Assembly (NCBI GenBank): GCA_963710975.1
Contig: CAVQCG010000001.1
Coordinates: 525,399-589,398 of the forward strand
Source of the DNA: JBBQXH01 sp963710975
GTDB lineage: Bacteria > Actinomycetota > Thermoleophilia > Gaiellales > Gaiellaceae
Reading direction: 5' to 3'
DNA length: 64,000 nucleotides
Shown here: positions 42,849-50,806 of the stretch, one piece after another
How the letters are laid out: every line of letters begins with the position of its first letter
Position numbering within the stretch: the first letter of the stretch is position 1
Translations under genes and position numbers: made by a program
Notes under the pieces: model-generated
What the model saw: the letters and a program-made list of their open reading frames with translations, nothing else
Databases searched by the model: none
Told to the model about the DNA's origin: nothing

Positions 42849-43695
42849 GCCAGTACCGCCGGGTCAGCAGCACGGCAATCGGGATGATCTCGAGCCGTCC
42901 CGCCCACATGAGCAGGATCATGACGATCTTGGCGAACGGACTGAACGGGTCGAACGACCCGAACGGCCCGGCGAAGCCGAACCCTGGGCCGACGTTTCCG
43001 AGGGTCGTCGCCGCTGCACCCATTGCATCGAGGGCGGTCACATCGAGACCCGCGCGCGCCGACTCGATCGTCAGGACCAGCGTGCCCGCAAGGAAGAGGC
43101 CGATATAGATCACACCGAACGCCAGGATCGCCCGCAGCGTCCGCTCGTCGACGACGCGGCCGTTGAGCCTGATCGGCAGGACGGCCTCCCGGTGCACCGT
43201 CTGGTCGAGCTCGCGCCGCAGGATCTTCGCGATCAGGATGTGCCGCACGACCTTGATCGCACCGCCCGTCGAACCGGCGCAGCCGCCGATCAGCATCACG
43301 GCCACGAGGGTCAGCGACGTCAGCACCGTCCAGTCCACGAAGTTGGCGCTCGCGTAGCCCGTCGTCGTCATCATCGAGACGATCTGGAAGACCGACTGGC
43401 GGACGGCGGTCTCGCCGGCGGAGTAGATGTCCGCCCTCAGCAGCTCGAGGAAGAGGATGAGCGATGCGACGAGGATGATCACGATGTAGGCGCGGAACTC
43501 CTCGTCGCGCAACGGGTTGAAGCGTTTTCGCAGAACGCGGTAGTGGAGCGCAAAGCTCGCGCCGGCAAGCACCATGAAGACCACCATCACCCACTGGCTC
43601 GCGGCCGCGAACGGCTCCACGGAGTGCCCCTGAGGCGAGAATCCTCCTGTCGGAAGCGTCGTGAACGCGTGGGCCGCGGCCTGGTACGGCGTCAT
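42841..43695 (-). CDS. trkH: TrkH potassium uptake protein, C-terminal part (frameshifted)
   Basis: C-terminal 284 residues of TrkH: pore loops AAHAFTTLPTGGFSPQG, SMMTTTGYASANFVD, GGCAGSTGGAIKVVRH and AATTLGNVGPGFG. The visible start ATG 43695 has no ribosome site and follows the break; the true gene begins at 44374. A single-base insertion near 43709 accounts for the slip (LSIFGWVGIDSLMTPYQAA after correction). Confidence 0.85.
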   Translation of the reverse strand: MTPYQAAAHAFTTLPTGGFSPQGHSVEPFAAASQWVMVVFMVLAGASFALHYRVLRKRFNPLRDEEFRAYIVIILVASLILFLELLRADIYSAGETAVRQSVFQIVSMMTTTGYASANFVDWTVLTSLTLVAVMLIGGCAGSTGGAIKVVRHILIAKILRRELDQTVHREAVLPIRLNGRVVDERTLRAILAFGVIYIGLFLAGTLVLTIESARAGLDVTALDAMGAAATTLGNVGPGFGFAGPFGSFDPFSPFAKIVMILLMWAGRLEIIPIAVLLTRRYWRA

Positions 43696-43699
43696 CAGC

Positions 43700-44374
43700 G
43701 AATCGATCGCCGACCCAGCCGAAGATCGACAGGATCAGGATCATGAGGGCGGTCAGGCCGACGTACAGAAGCCACAGCCGCCGCGCGGTCGTCCTGATCG
43801 ACGACGCCAGCGGCTCGTATTCGGGGCCTGGCATCTCCGACTCGACGAGCGCGCGGCCGCCGCCGACGCGGAGGCGCGGCAGGATCGCCAGGCTGAGGAC
43901 CACGATGCCCATGCCGCCGAGCCACTGGGAGAAGCAGCGCCAGAGGCTCATCGTCTGATTGAGCGCGGGAATGTCCGTGAGCACGCTCGCCCCGGTGGTC
44001 GTCATCCCCGACATCGACTCGAAGTACGCGTCCACCGGGGACCGCAGCTGGGCCTCGCCGAACATGTAGGACACCGAGATCGAGAGCGCCGACAGCGCCC
44101 AGGTGAGCGAGACGACCAGGAATCCCTCCCTGGCGCCGATCGACTCTCCGCCGATCGTGAGCCGCTCCAGGCCGAAGCCGAACGCCGCCGTGATCGCGCC
44201 CGCCGCAACGAACGGCCAGATCGGATCGCCGTACCCGAGGCCGACGGCAATGGGGAAGAGGAACGCCAGGCTGAAGTACTTGACCATGCGCCCGACGAGG
44301 TTGAGTGCGCCGCTGATATCGACGCCGACGGCCGGCCGCTGGGTGCGGCGCAGCCGAACGACGTCACTCGTCAC
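43700..44374 (-). CDS. trkH: TrkH potassium uptake protein, N-terminal part (frameshifted)
   Basis: GTG 44374, in a GTGA overlap with trkA, begins the N-terminal 225 residues: four helices and the first pore loop ESMSGMTTTGASVLTDI, plus FSQWLGGMGIVVLSLAILP, a TrkH hallmark. Beyond about 43705 the frame continues out of family to 42779 and is not real coding. With the part at 42841-43695 it makes a TrkH of about 510 residues. Confidence 0.85.
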
Positions 44375-45699
44375 AGCGCCCGCTCGACCTGGTGAACGCG
44401 GTCGGCCTCGGCGAAGATGATCGCCCGGTCGCCCGCCAGGAGCATGTCGTCGCCGTGGGGGAAGATCGCCATATTGCCCCGGACGATCGCCCCGATCAGG
44501 GAGCCGGTCATCGGCAGATCGCGAAAGGGCTTCCCGAGGAAGGCGGAGTCCTCACGTACGGTGATGTCGAGGATCTCGAAGCGATCGCCCTCGATCATCG
44601 CCATCTGGTGAATCCGTGGGTCGTGCGCGAAGCGAACGATCTCCTCGGCGGTCACCATGCGGGGATTGATGACGATGTCCACCCCGGCGCGCTCGAGGAT
44701 CGGGACGGAGGCGGGTTCCGTGACGACGGCGACCGTGAGCGGAACACCGTGCAGCTTCATCAGCGTCGCGGCGTAGAGGTTCTTCTCGTCGGTCGGGAGA
44801 GCCAGGATGGCGGCCTGGGCCCTCCCGATCCGCTCGCGCTCGATGAACTCGGCGTTCGCAGAGGTGGCGTTGAAGACACGAGCGCCGGGGAGCTCTTCGG
44901 CGACCCAGCGCGCGCGCTCGGCGTTCGCCTCCACGATGCGGACACGGGCTCCTTCCTCCAGGAGGACGCGGGCAACTGCCACCCCGGTGTCCCCGGCTCC
45001 GAAGATCACCACGTCGTCGGCACGGGTCCTTCCGTGCGAGAGGATCTCGCTCCATGCGCGCGCCGCCTCGGGCGAGCCGATGATGATCACGCGGTCGCCG
45101 GCCTGGATCGACTCCTCCCCGCGCGGGACGATCATCCGGTCGCCCCGGATGATGCTCGCGACCTTGGAGTCCGAGGGGATCACCGCGTTCCGCAAGGGTT
45201 GGCCGACGATCTCGTCGGTCTCGGCTCCGATCGGCACGTCGAACTCGACCATGAGCACCTGACCCTCGGCGAAGACGTCGGTCTGCCTCGCAGCCGGAAT
45301 TCCGACGATGCGCGCGATCGCATTCGCCGTCTCGAGCTCGGACGAGACGACGAAGTCGACGTCGAGCTGGCGCTCCCGCCAGACTTCGAGGTACTCGACG
45401 TTCTGCGTCCGGACGATCGTTCGAGCACCGGGCGCGAGCCGTTCGGCAAGGATGCCGGCGACGATGTTGACCTCGTCACGGGACGTGCACGCGATCACGA
45501 GGTCGGCTCCGACAATCCCTGCCTCCTGGAGAACGCGGCGGCTCGCACCGTTACCCTCGAGCGTCAGGACCTCGTACCGGTAGGAGAGCGCGCTGAGCTT
45601 GGCCGGATCGGTATCGATCACGGTGATCGAGTGCTCGCCGTGGAGCGCCTCGATGATGGTCGTCCCGACCTGGCCTGCCCCGATGACGAGGATCTTCAC
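44371..45699 (-). CDS. trkA: Trk system potassium uptake protein TrkA
   Basis: A 442-aa protein with two tandem RCK units, as in classical TrkA: KILVIGAGQVGTTIIEAL, then VVIFGAGDTGVAVARVL, each a Rossmann start, plus two TrkA_C domains. It regulates TrkH by binding nucleotides. GTG 45699 is the first plausible start; the frame is open much farther upstream, but that part overlaps the HAD gene on the other strand. A CACAAT -10-like box lies about eight bases before the GTG. First gene of trkA-trkH-ktrB-ktrA. Confidence 0.93.
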   Translation of the reverse strand: MKILVIGAGQVGTTIIEALHGEHSITVIDTDPAKLSALSYRYEVLTLEGNGASRRVLQEAGIVGADLVIACTSRDEVNIVAGILAERLAPGARTIVRTQNVEYLEVWRERQLDVDFVVSSELETANAIARIVGIPAARQTDVFAEGQVLMVEFDVPIGAETDEIVGQPLRNAVIPSDSKVASIIRGDRMIVPRGEESIQAGDRVIIIGSPEAARAWSEILSHGRTRADDVVIFGAGDTGVAVARVLLEEGARVRIVEANAERARWVAEELPGARVFNATSANAEFIERERIGRAQAAILALPTDEKNLYAATLMKLHGVPLTVAVVTEPASVPILERAGVDIVINPRMVTAEEIVRFAHDPRIHQMAMIEGDRFEILDITVREDSAFLGKPFRDLPMTGSLIGAIVRGNMAIFPHGDDMLLAGDRAIIFAEADRVHQVERAL

Positions 45700-45746
45700 A
45701 GGCGGAGATTGTGCATCATCAGCGCGATGCAATTCAGGACAAGGCA

Positions 45747-46394
45747 GTGATCGAGGCCGTGGTCTTCGACATGGACGGGGTCCTCCTCGACTCCGAGGCC
45801 GTCTGGGACGCCGTTCGCGAGGGGCTGGTGCGCGAGCGCGGGGGACGCTGGCATGAGGGAGCTCAGCGGGACATGATGGGGATGAGCGCTCCGGAGTGGT
45901 CGCGCTACATGCACGAGGAGCTTGGCCTCCGGGAATCGCCGGCCGAGATCGACGACGAGGTCGTTCACCGGATGGTCGCGTCCTACCGCGAGCACCTCCC
46001 GCTGATTCCGGGCGCGATCGAGGCTGTCGCGGGCGTCGCGGCCCGCTGGCCGCTCGGCCTCGCATCGTCGTCGAACCGGCCGCTGATCGATCTCGCGCTC
46101 GAGCTCGCCGGGCTCGCGTCGACGTTTCAGGTGACCGTGTCGTCCGAGGAAGTCGCCCGCGGGAAGCCCGCGCCCGACGTCTACCTCGAATGCGTGCGCC
46201 GGATGGGTGTCGCCCCGGCGAATGCAGCGGCCATCGAGGACTCACACAACGGGATTCTTGCCGCACGAGCGGCCGGGATGCGCGTCATCGCCATCCCGAA
46301 CCCGTCGTTCCCACCGCGCCGTGACGCTCTCGCGGAAGCGGACGTCGTGCTCGGCTCGATCGCCGAGCTGACGCCGGATGTGATCTCCGCGTAG
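45747..46394 (+). CDS. HAD-superfamily phosphatase (beta-phosphoglucomutase-like)
   Basis: A 215-aa HAD hydrolase. Motif I is VVFDMDGVLLDSEAVWD (two catalytic Asp), motif II lies in GLASSSNRP, motif III uses the Lys in GKPAPDVYLECVRRMG and motif IV is AIEDSHNGILAARAAGM. A cap domain of the CbbY/phosphoglucomutase type sits between I and II. Substrates of such proteins are usually sugar phosphates; which one is unknown. GTG 45747 is preferred because it begins the family N-terminus; GTG 45711 is possible. Divergent from trkA. Confidence 0.85.
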   Translation: MIEAVVFDMDGVLLDSEAVWDAVREGLVRERGGRWHEGAQRDMMGMSAPEWSRYMHEELGLRESPAEIDDEVVHRMVASYREHLPLIPGAIEAVAGVAARWPLGLASSSNRPLIDLALELAGLASTFQVTVSSEEVARGKPAPDVYLECVRRMGVAPANAAAIEDSHNGILAARAAGMRVIAIPNPSFPPRRDALAEADVVLGSIAELTPDVISA

Positions 46395-46397
46395 CCG

Positions 46398-47630
46398 CTA
46401 CTCGACGCGGCCGAGCAGCACGCAGCCGTTGTGGCCGCCGAGGCCCATCGCATTCGAGAGAGCGACGTCGATATCAGCCTCTCTCGCCACGTTCGGAACG
46501 TAGTCGAGATCGCAATCCGGATCGGGCTCGTGGTAGTTGATCGTCGGCGGGATCACGCGGTGGTGGATCGCGAGGGCACACATGATGGCCTCGACAGCGC
46601 CTGCCGCGCCGAGTAGATGGCCCATCGTCGACTTGGTCGAGGAGACCGCCAGGTCGTACGCACGCTTGCCGAAGACATCCTTGATCGCCTTCGTCTCCGC
46701 CATGTCCCCGAGCGGCGTCGACGTTCCGTGGGCATTGATGTAGTCGACCCGCGTCGAGTCGACCTCGGCCTGCTCCAGTGCGGCACGCATCATCTCTGCG
46801 ACGCCCACCGACTCCGGATCCGGAGCAGCCATGTGGTACGCATCGTTCGAGGCGCCGTAGCCGAGCACCTCTGCGTAGATCGTCGCACCGCGGTCTCGCG
46901 CGTGGTCGAGCTCCTCGAGCATCACGATGCCTGCGCCCTCACCCATGACGAAGCCTGCGCGCGTCGCGTCGAACGGGCGGCACGCGAGGGCGGGATCGAC
47001 GTCCTCGGCAACGAGACCCCGCATCGAGCAGAATCCGGCGAAGAAGAGCGGGTGGATGCACGCCTCCGTGCCGCCGGCAACCACCGCATCCGCGCCACCG
47101 TGACGGACGATGTCCGCCCCCATCCCGATCGCATGGGAACCGGTTGCACACGCCGACACGACGGCGTAGTTCGGGCCTCGCAGGCCGAGGGCGATCGCCA
47201 CCTGGCCGCTCGCCGAGTCCGGAAGAACGTTCGGTAGAAACGACGGGGACACTCGAGCGGGCCCGCGCTCGAGAAGGACGTCGTACTGGCGCAGGAGCTC
47301 GTGGAGCCCGCCGATGCCAGAGCCGAGGACTACGCCGACCCGCTCGGGCCGGTAGCCGTTGATGCCCGCATCGCCGAGCGCCTCGTTGGCCGCCGAGAGG
47401 GCGAAGAGGATGTTGCGGTCGAGCCGCTTCATCTCCTTCGCAGCCGCAAGGCCGTTCGGGTCGAAGTCCTCCTTCACCTCGGCGGCGATATGGACCGGGT
47501 ACTCGGAGGAGTCGAATGTCCGGATGAAGTCGACGCCGCTCCGCCCTTCGCGTGCTCCCTCCCACGTGGACTCGACGTCGTTCCCGAGCGGTGTTACCGC
47601 TCCCATCCCTGTGATCACAACTCTGCGCAT
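46398..47630 (-). CDS. fabF: Beta-ketoacyl-ACP synthase II
   Basis: Condenses malonyl-ACP with growing acyl-ACP in fatty acid elongation. A 410-aa thiolase-fold enzyme with the full triad: Cys161 (VVSACATGSHA), His301 (NAHGTSTPLGD) and His338 (STMGHLLGAAG), and the start VVITGMGAVTPLG. It stands alone, without fabD/acpP neighbours, and converges with the HAD gene (3-bp gap). It is divergent from groES. Confidence 0.95.
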   Translation of the reverse strand: MRRVVITGMGAVTPLGNDVESTWEGAREGRSGVDFIRTFDSSEYPVHIAAEVKEDFDPNGLAAAKEMKRLDRNILFALSAANEALGDAGINGYRPERVGVVLGSGIGGLHELLRQYDVLLERGPARVSPSFLPNVLPDSASGQVAIALGLRGPNYAVVSACATGSHAIGMGADIVRHGGADAVVAGGTEACIHPLFFAGFCSMRGLVAEDVDPALACRPFDATRAGFVMGEGAGIVMLEELDHARDRGATIYAEVLGYGASNDAYHMAAPDPESVGVAEMMRAALEQAEVDSTRVDYINAHGTSTPLGDMAETKAIKDVFGKRAYDLAVSSTKSTMGHLLGAAGAVEAIMCALAIHHRVIPPTINYHEPDPDCDLDYVPNVAREADIDVALSNAMGLGGHNGCVLLGRVE

Positions 47631-47702
47631 GTTCCTTGCCTCTTAGACGGGCGACTCCGCCGCCCGGTTGCACACGAACGTCCGACCCCGCTGGCTGGGC
47701 CC

Positions 47703-47708
47703 TACAAT
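47703..47708 (+). promoter_or_regulatory. groES -10 box (TACAAT) with leaderless start
   Basis: TACAAT is followed by seven bases and the GTG start of groES at 47716, placing the expected transcription start on or next to the start codon. No -35 consensus, Shine-Dalgarno sequence or CIRCE/HAIR element is evident within the 85-bp divergent gap to fabF. Confidence 0.45.
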
Positions 47709-47715
47709 CGAAAGA

Positions 47716-48003
47716 GTGGAGGAGACCAAGCCGATCACCGTTTCGCTCGAACCGCTCGACGACTACGTAGTCGTCGAGCCTGTCGACGAAGAGACGGAGA
47801 CCCGCAGTGGACTCATCATACCTGCGAGTACCGAGGCCGGATGCCGCTCGGGGATCGTCACCGCCACCGGTCCAGACGCACAGGGCGTCGAGCCCGGCGA
47901 CAAGATCCTCTTCCCGAAGGGCGCTGGATTCGACGTGCGGCTCGGCGGCGTGGCCGTCAAGGTGATCCGCCGTCACGAGCTGATCGCTCGCGTCCAGGAC
48001 TGA
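47716..48003 (+). CDS. groES: Co-chaperonin GroES
   Basis: A 95-aa heptameric lid of the GroEL chaperonin. The typical N-terminus PLDDYVVVEPVDEETETRSG, the mobile-loop region (SGLIIPASTEAG) and the C-terminal GVAVKVIRRHELIARV are visible. The loop lacks the usual E-K-P-Q-x-G spelling, but the pattern fits. Start GTG 47716. No groEL follows; after it come a repeat element and tRNA genes, so groEL must be elsewhere. Confidence 0.9.
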   Translation: MEETKPITVSLEPLDDYVVVEPVDEETETRSGLIIPASTEAGCRSGIVTATGPDAQGVEPGDKILFPKGAGFDVRLGGVAVKVIRRHELIARVQD

Positions 48004-48151
48004 CCGATCGGATCACTCGTTCGGAGGATCGCGTACGCAGGAGGCGCGCCGATGACGGAGCTACCGCTTCCGACTCATCTTGACCCCGGGAGCCGAGAGA
48101 CCCGTCGATGCCCGCGTCCCCGAGCGCGGAGAGAGGCGGGTCTCGCCTTGT

Positions 48152-48224
48152 GGGCCGGTCCGGAAACCCCACTACGTCCGGAGGCGGCGCGTGTCCCGTC
48201 CGCACCGGGTTTCCGGACAGGCCC
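48152..48224. repeat. Palindromic repeat element, copy B (73 bp, deletion derivative)
   Basis: 18-bp inverted ends (48152-48169 and 48207-48224, one mismatch) read GGGCC-K-GTCCGGAAACCC on both strands. Inside, GTCCGGAGGCGGCGCGTG and CCGCACCGGG match the two outer thirds of the copy at 59905-60064 (reverse orientation), while the middle of about 88 bp is missing. It lies between groES and the tRNA-Ser pair. Confidence 0.7.
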
Positions 48225-48255
48225 TCATTCGGAGGCTGTTACGATGGCTGCCCAC

Positions 48256-48346
48256 GGAGAAGTGGCCGAGTGGCTGAAGGCGGCGCCCTGCTAAGGCGTT
48301 AAGGGGGTAATAACCTCCTTCGAGGGTTCGAATCCCTCCTTCTCCG
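48256..48346 (+). tRNA. tRNA-Ser (anticodon GCT)
   Basis: Class II tRNA of 91 nt. Acceptor GGAGAAG pairs with CTTCTCC, discriminator G. D-arm GCCGAGTGGCTGAAGGC, anticodon loop CTGCTAA (GCT, reading AGC/AGU serine codons), long variable arm GGGGGTAATAACCTCC and T-arm GAGGGTTCGAATCCCTC are all complete. No CCA is encoded. Confidence 0.95.
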
Positions 48347-48365
48347 CTCGCTCTCTCGCTTCGTC

Positions 48366-48454
48366 GGAGGGGTGGCAGAGCGGTCGAATGCGGCGGTCTC
48401 GAAAACCGTTAGGGGCGGCTTCGTCCCTCGAGAGTTCAAATCTCTCCCCCTCCG
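48366..48454 (+). tRNA. tRNA-Ser (anticodon CGA)
   Basis: Class II tRNA of 89 nt, 19 bp after tRNA-Ser(GCT) on the same strand. Acceptor GGAGGGG/CCCCTCC, anticodon loop CTCGAAA (CGA, reading UCG), variable arm with GGGGCGGCTTCGTCCC and T-arm GAGAGTTCAAATCTCTC. No CCA is encoded. A palindrome follows directly. Confidence 0.95.
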
Positions 48455-48461
48455 CTCCCAT

Positions 48462-48499
48462 TAGCCGGAAACCCGCATGGTTTACGCGGCTTCCGGCTA
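48462..48499. terminator. Inverted repeat after the tRNA pair
   Basis: TAGCCGGAA (48462-48470) pairs with TTCCGGCTA (48491-48499), with CCCGC/GCGG pairing inside, so a stem of about 14 bp with a small bulge forms. It lies 8 bp after tRNA-Ser(CGA), a natural place for a terminator. No U-run follows. Confidence 0.5.
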
Positions 48500-49292
48500 C
48501 CCACACGGCCCTTTTCGACCCCTGTCTGTCAGTCCGTCAAAGTCCGTGAAAGTGCGTTGAAACGCGGCGTCATAGGCGCAAAATAGGCGCAAGGAACTCG
48601 GTGCGGAAGGGGCCGCCAGACCGTATGGCTCCATCAGCGTGTTCCGGGACGTTTGGGCCACTATCGGGCCACGGAGGGCCACGCCCCCCGGCCGCTCTTG
48701 CCGTCAACCCCGGGAACTCGCGAGTTGAAGAGCGTGCCGGGAGGCATCCCCGGAGTTCGCGACTGATGGCGGCATTCCCGCCGACCCGCCCCCATCTCCC
48801 GCCAAAGACAAGTTCGTCGGCGAGAGCCTCAGTTGAGGTTGTCTCCGGGTCATGTTCCGCGGATAGCGCCGCCGTGCCCGCCCTTCACACCGACCGCCGG
48901 GATACCCCGCAACTGACGGGCGTCCCCTAAGCCGTACACCTTGACGCCGCCCTTGTCGGGTGGCGGGAGGTCGCCGCCGGTCGCGAGCACGATTGCGGCG
49001 ACCCGTTGCTCCTGCTCGCACCGCTCCTTGTACGCTCGAGCGTAGGCGGCGAGCGGGCCTTCGCCTTGGCGGCCGAGGGGTTGCCTCACCGCTCTACCGC
49101 TCTCATGCCTGCGGGCCATCCTACGCCGATCGTGGCCGGGTGTTTGGGATCGCCTCTTCCGGGAACTCATCGTGTAGCCTCGAGCCGTCCACATCACCGA
49201 GTGCTCCCGGGGACGCGGCTGGGCGGTTCGGGGCCACTACCGGGGGCTGGCGGCGATGACTTCGGGTCATAACGGGTTAAGGTCTTGTGACC
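48500..49292. other. Gene-poor stretch after the tRNA-Ser pair
   Basis: Some 790 bases without a convincing gene. AATAGGCGCAAGG and a nearby TAGGCGCAAAA form a small direct repeat at about 48575. Short frames on the minus strand, the best being 48850-49197, have mixed codon character and no family resemblance. The location right after tRNA genes and the run of tiny ORFs to 50.8 kb suggest an old, eroded insertion. No integrase or duplicated tRNA end could be recognised. Confidence 0.4.
48850..49197 (-). CDS. Possible hypothetical protein (115 aa or shorter)
   Basis: An open frame with an internal start at 49146 or so (MARRHESG...) and the C-terminal stretch AAIVLATGGDLPPPDKGG and VKVYGLGDARQLRGIP, which has an acceptable coding bias and GGG-rich turns. 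The N-terminal half is Arg/Gln-rich. No family was recognised and no ribosome site stands out. It could equally be a chance frame in the eroded region; listed for completeness. Confidence 0.25.
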   Translation of the reverse strand: MMWTARGYTMSSRKRRSQTPGHDRRRMARRHESGRAVRQPLGRQGEGPLAAYARAYKERCEQEQRVAAIVLATGGDLPPPDKGGVKVYGLGDARQLRGIPAVGVKGGHGGAIRGT

Positions 49293-49487
49293 ATGACCGG
49301 CGAGGTTGCCTGGCACGAGGAGTGCCCTGGCTGCGGGCGCACATGGGTTGTCGAGGGCGACCCTAGTCCGCGTGCGGTTGTGTGCGTATGCGGTGAGGTC
49401 TTCGAGATGCCGACTCGCGACGCGCGTCGCGAGGAGTCCGTTATCGATCTCAGCGCCTACCGCGAGGGCTCCCATCCGGTCGAATAG
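49293..49487 (+). CDS. Small zinc-ribbon protein (64 aa)
   Basis: A 64-residue protein with two cysteine pairs, CPGCGRTW and VCVCGEVFEM, spaced as in a zinc ribbon, and a charged tail. ATG 49293 (or GTG 49287 two codons before) follows a TAAGGT -10-like box closely without a Shine-Dalgarno sequence. The pattern suggests a nucleic-acid or protein binding ribbon; no partner is evident. It is one of the few credible genes in the sparse 48.5-50.8 kb region. Confidence 0.55.
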   Translation: MTGEVAWHEECPGCGRTWVVEGDPSPRAVVCVCGEVFEMPTRDARREESVIDLSAYREGSHPVE

Positions 49488-49828
49488 AGGAGGAGCGGGA
49501 GCGGCGTTGCTTGAGAGTCTCGGGGCCAACCGTTTACCCTCGCCGCTGGGCGCGGCCGCTCCCGCCCTGACACGATCTTACCCCCGCGCCACCGATCCTA
49601 GCCCGCGCGACAGGAGGACACGGACACCCGCGTGTTTCGCGCTGGCGTCCGTGGGTTTGGGCTTCGTGATCGGCGGGTAGAAACGTAATAGGCGTGGGCC
49701 TCCTCCCTCGCCCCTCTCACCTAGCCAGCCAGGGACGTCCGCACACCTGGCTGGCTTCTCTGTGACGTGCCTCGGGCGGCTTCTGGAAAAGGCTCATTCC
49801 CTTGATGCCGTTTGGGGGTCTTGATGGC
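49488..49828. other. Non-coding gap with terminator
   Basis: About 340 bases without a credible gene, holding the hairpin at 49723-49756. A further proline-rich short frame on the plus strand has no support. Confidence 0.4.
49723..49756. terminator. Rho-independent-like hairpin
   Basis: AGCCAGCCAGG (49723-49733) and CCTGGCTGGCT (49746-49756) form a perfect 11-bp stem around a 12-base loop, followed by TCTCTGT. It suits either the zinc-ribbon gene on the plus strand or the small secreted protein on the minus strand. Confidence 0.6.
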
Positions 49829-50107
49829 CTAGGGGCCAACGACCTGGCATTCGGATGCGTTCGGGGTCGCGTTGAACGCCGCCACCTCAGTCTGCTGGCC
49901 GAAGTCGGCGTTCGCGTCCGTCACGAAGTTGTCGGTGAAGGAGCCCGACCCGTTGCATTGGACGGTGACCGTCGAGCTGTGGGCGGTGGTGGCGGGGGGC
50001 CTAGTCGCCGGAGGTTTAGTCGAAGGGGGTGACGCCGCGGCAGGCAGGGCGTACGCGCCCGATATCAGCGTCAGAGCGCTGATCATGACGATTGCACGAT
50101 TCCTCAT
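49829..50107 (-). CDS. Small secreted protein (92 aa)
   Basis: ATG 50107 is preceded by GGAGAG at a proper distance. Residues 1-28 form a signal peptide ending LPAAAS, followed by a proline/threonine-rich linker (PPSTKPPATRPPATT) and a C-terminal domain of about 50 residues with two cysteines (TVQCNGSG and ASECQVV) likely to form a disulfide. The longer open frame upstream has no coding character. Function unknown; such small secreted Cys-pair proteins are common in actinobacteria. Confidence 0.55.
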   Translation of the reverse strand: MRNRAIVMISALTLISGAYALPAAASPPSTKPPATRPPATTAHSSTVTVQCNGSGSFTDNFVTDANADFGQQTEVAAFNATPNASECQVVGP

Positions 50108-50402
50108 CGGTGCTCTCCTTGTCAGCAGTGGGCCGGCACACTCGCTGGGCGGCTGAACGAGTATGACACGGCAGGGACGGCCACGAAACATGGGGTCAAG
50201 GGCGTCTTGTAGCATCGACGCCTCGACCGGCCGGCACTGCCACTGCCGCAACGGAGGATGTTGAAAGGCCATACAGGAGGCTGAAGTGGATCAACGAGCG
50301 GCCACACAGGATCCTCCGGGCCAATCTGTACGACTTCGGTCACCAGGACGCACCCAGACCTTGCGCGACGTTTGGCGTCGACGGTCGGCTCCGGAGGAAT
50401 TC
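50108..50402. other. Intergenic region without recognisable gene
   Basis: On the plus strand AGGAGG precedes a GTG at 50286, but the following frame is arginine-rich and unlike a real protein; another frame beginning near there (LKWINERPHRILRANLY-like) looks protein-like for about 30 residues and may be a decayed gene end. Nothing else supported. Confidence 0.3.
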
Positions 50403-50576
50403 TCAGAAGGTGCCGTCGACCTCGACTGCGGTGAGTCGGATCTGGGTTGTGTCTTGCGTGCCGACGGCGGTGTAGGCCCAGCGGAGTCGCACCTGTGCGC
50501 CGTCCCAGAGTGCTTTCGTTCCGCCGACGAGGCCGGTGAATGGGATGCCGGAGATCGTGGTGTTTCGCCTCGACAT
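50403..50576 (-). CDS. 57-aa protein of unknown function
   Basis: ATG 50576 to TGA 50403. The protein is beta-strand-like, with ISGIPFTGLVGGTKALWDG, VRLRWAYTAVGTQDT and a final strand TAVEVDGTF, and it has a good third-position GC pattern. No family was recognised. It lies in the eroded region among other tiny frames; the plus-strand frames opposite are less protein-like. Confidence 0.4.
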   Translation of the reverse strand: MSRRNTTISGIPFTGLVGGTKALWDGAQVRLRWAYTAVGTQDTTQIRLTAVEVDGTF

Positions 50577-50806
50577 GGGCGGCGACGAACCCCCGACCGC
50601 TCCCGAGACCGTCGCGCCGGATACCGTCGCACCGACGCCCGCCCTTGGAACCGAATGACCACCGCGGCCGACACCGACTAGGCGTGACGGCAGAGATCGC
50701 TTGGGAACTGCCAGGCGTCTGGCTCATCGTCAAAGGATTCAAGCCGTCTCCGATCCTCTCGGGGGTCGAGCTCGGCATCGAGCTGCCCGCCTGAACCGGC
50801 CGGCCT

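Noticed and set aside
45700..46266. N-terminal extension of trkA
   Set aside because: It lies opposite the HAD phosphatase gene, is Arg/Pro-rich and precedes the conserved start at GTG 45699.
48004..48255. 4.5S/SRP RNA gene expected near tRNA-Ser in many bacteria
   Set aside because: No GGAAGCAGCC-type domain found; the segment holds the palindromic copy B instead.
50286..50681. Plus-strand gene with AGGAGG before GTG 50286
   Set aside because: Despite the ribosome-site-like sequence, the protein is Arg-rich with no domain; the opposite strand offers a better small protein at 50403-50576.
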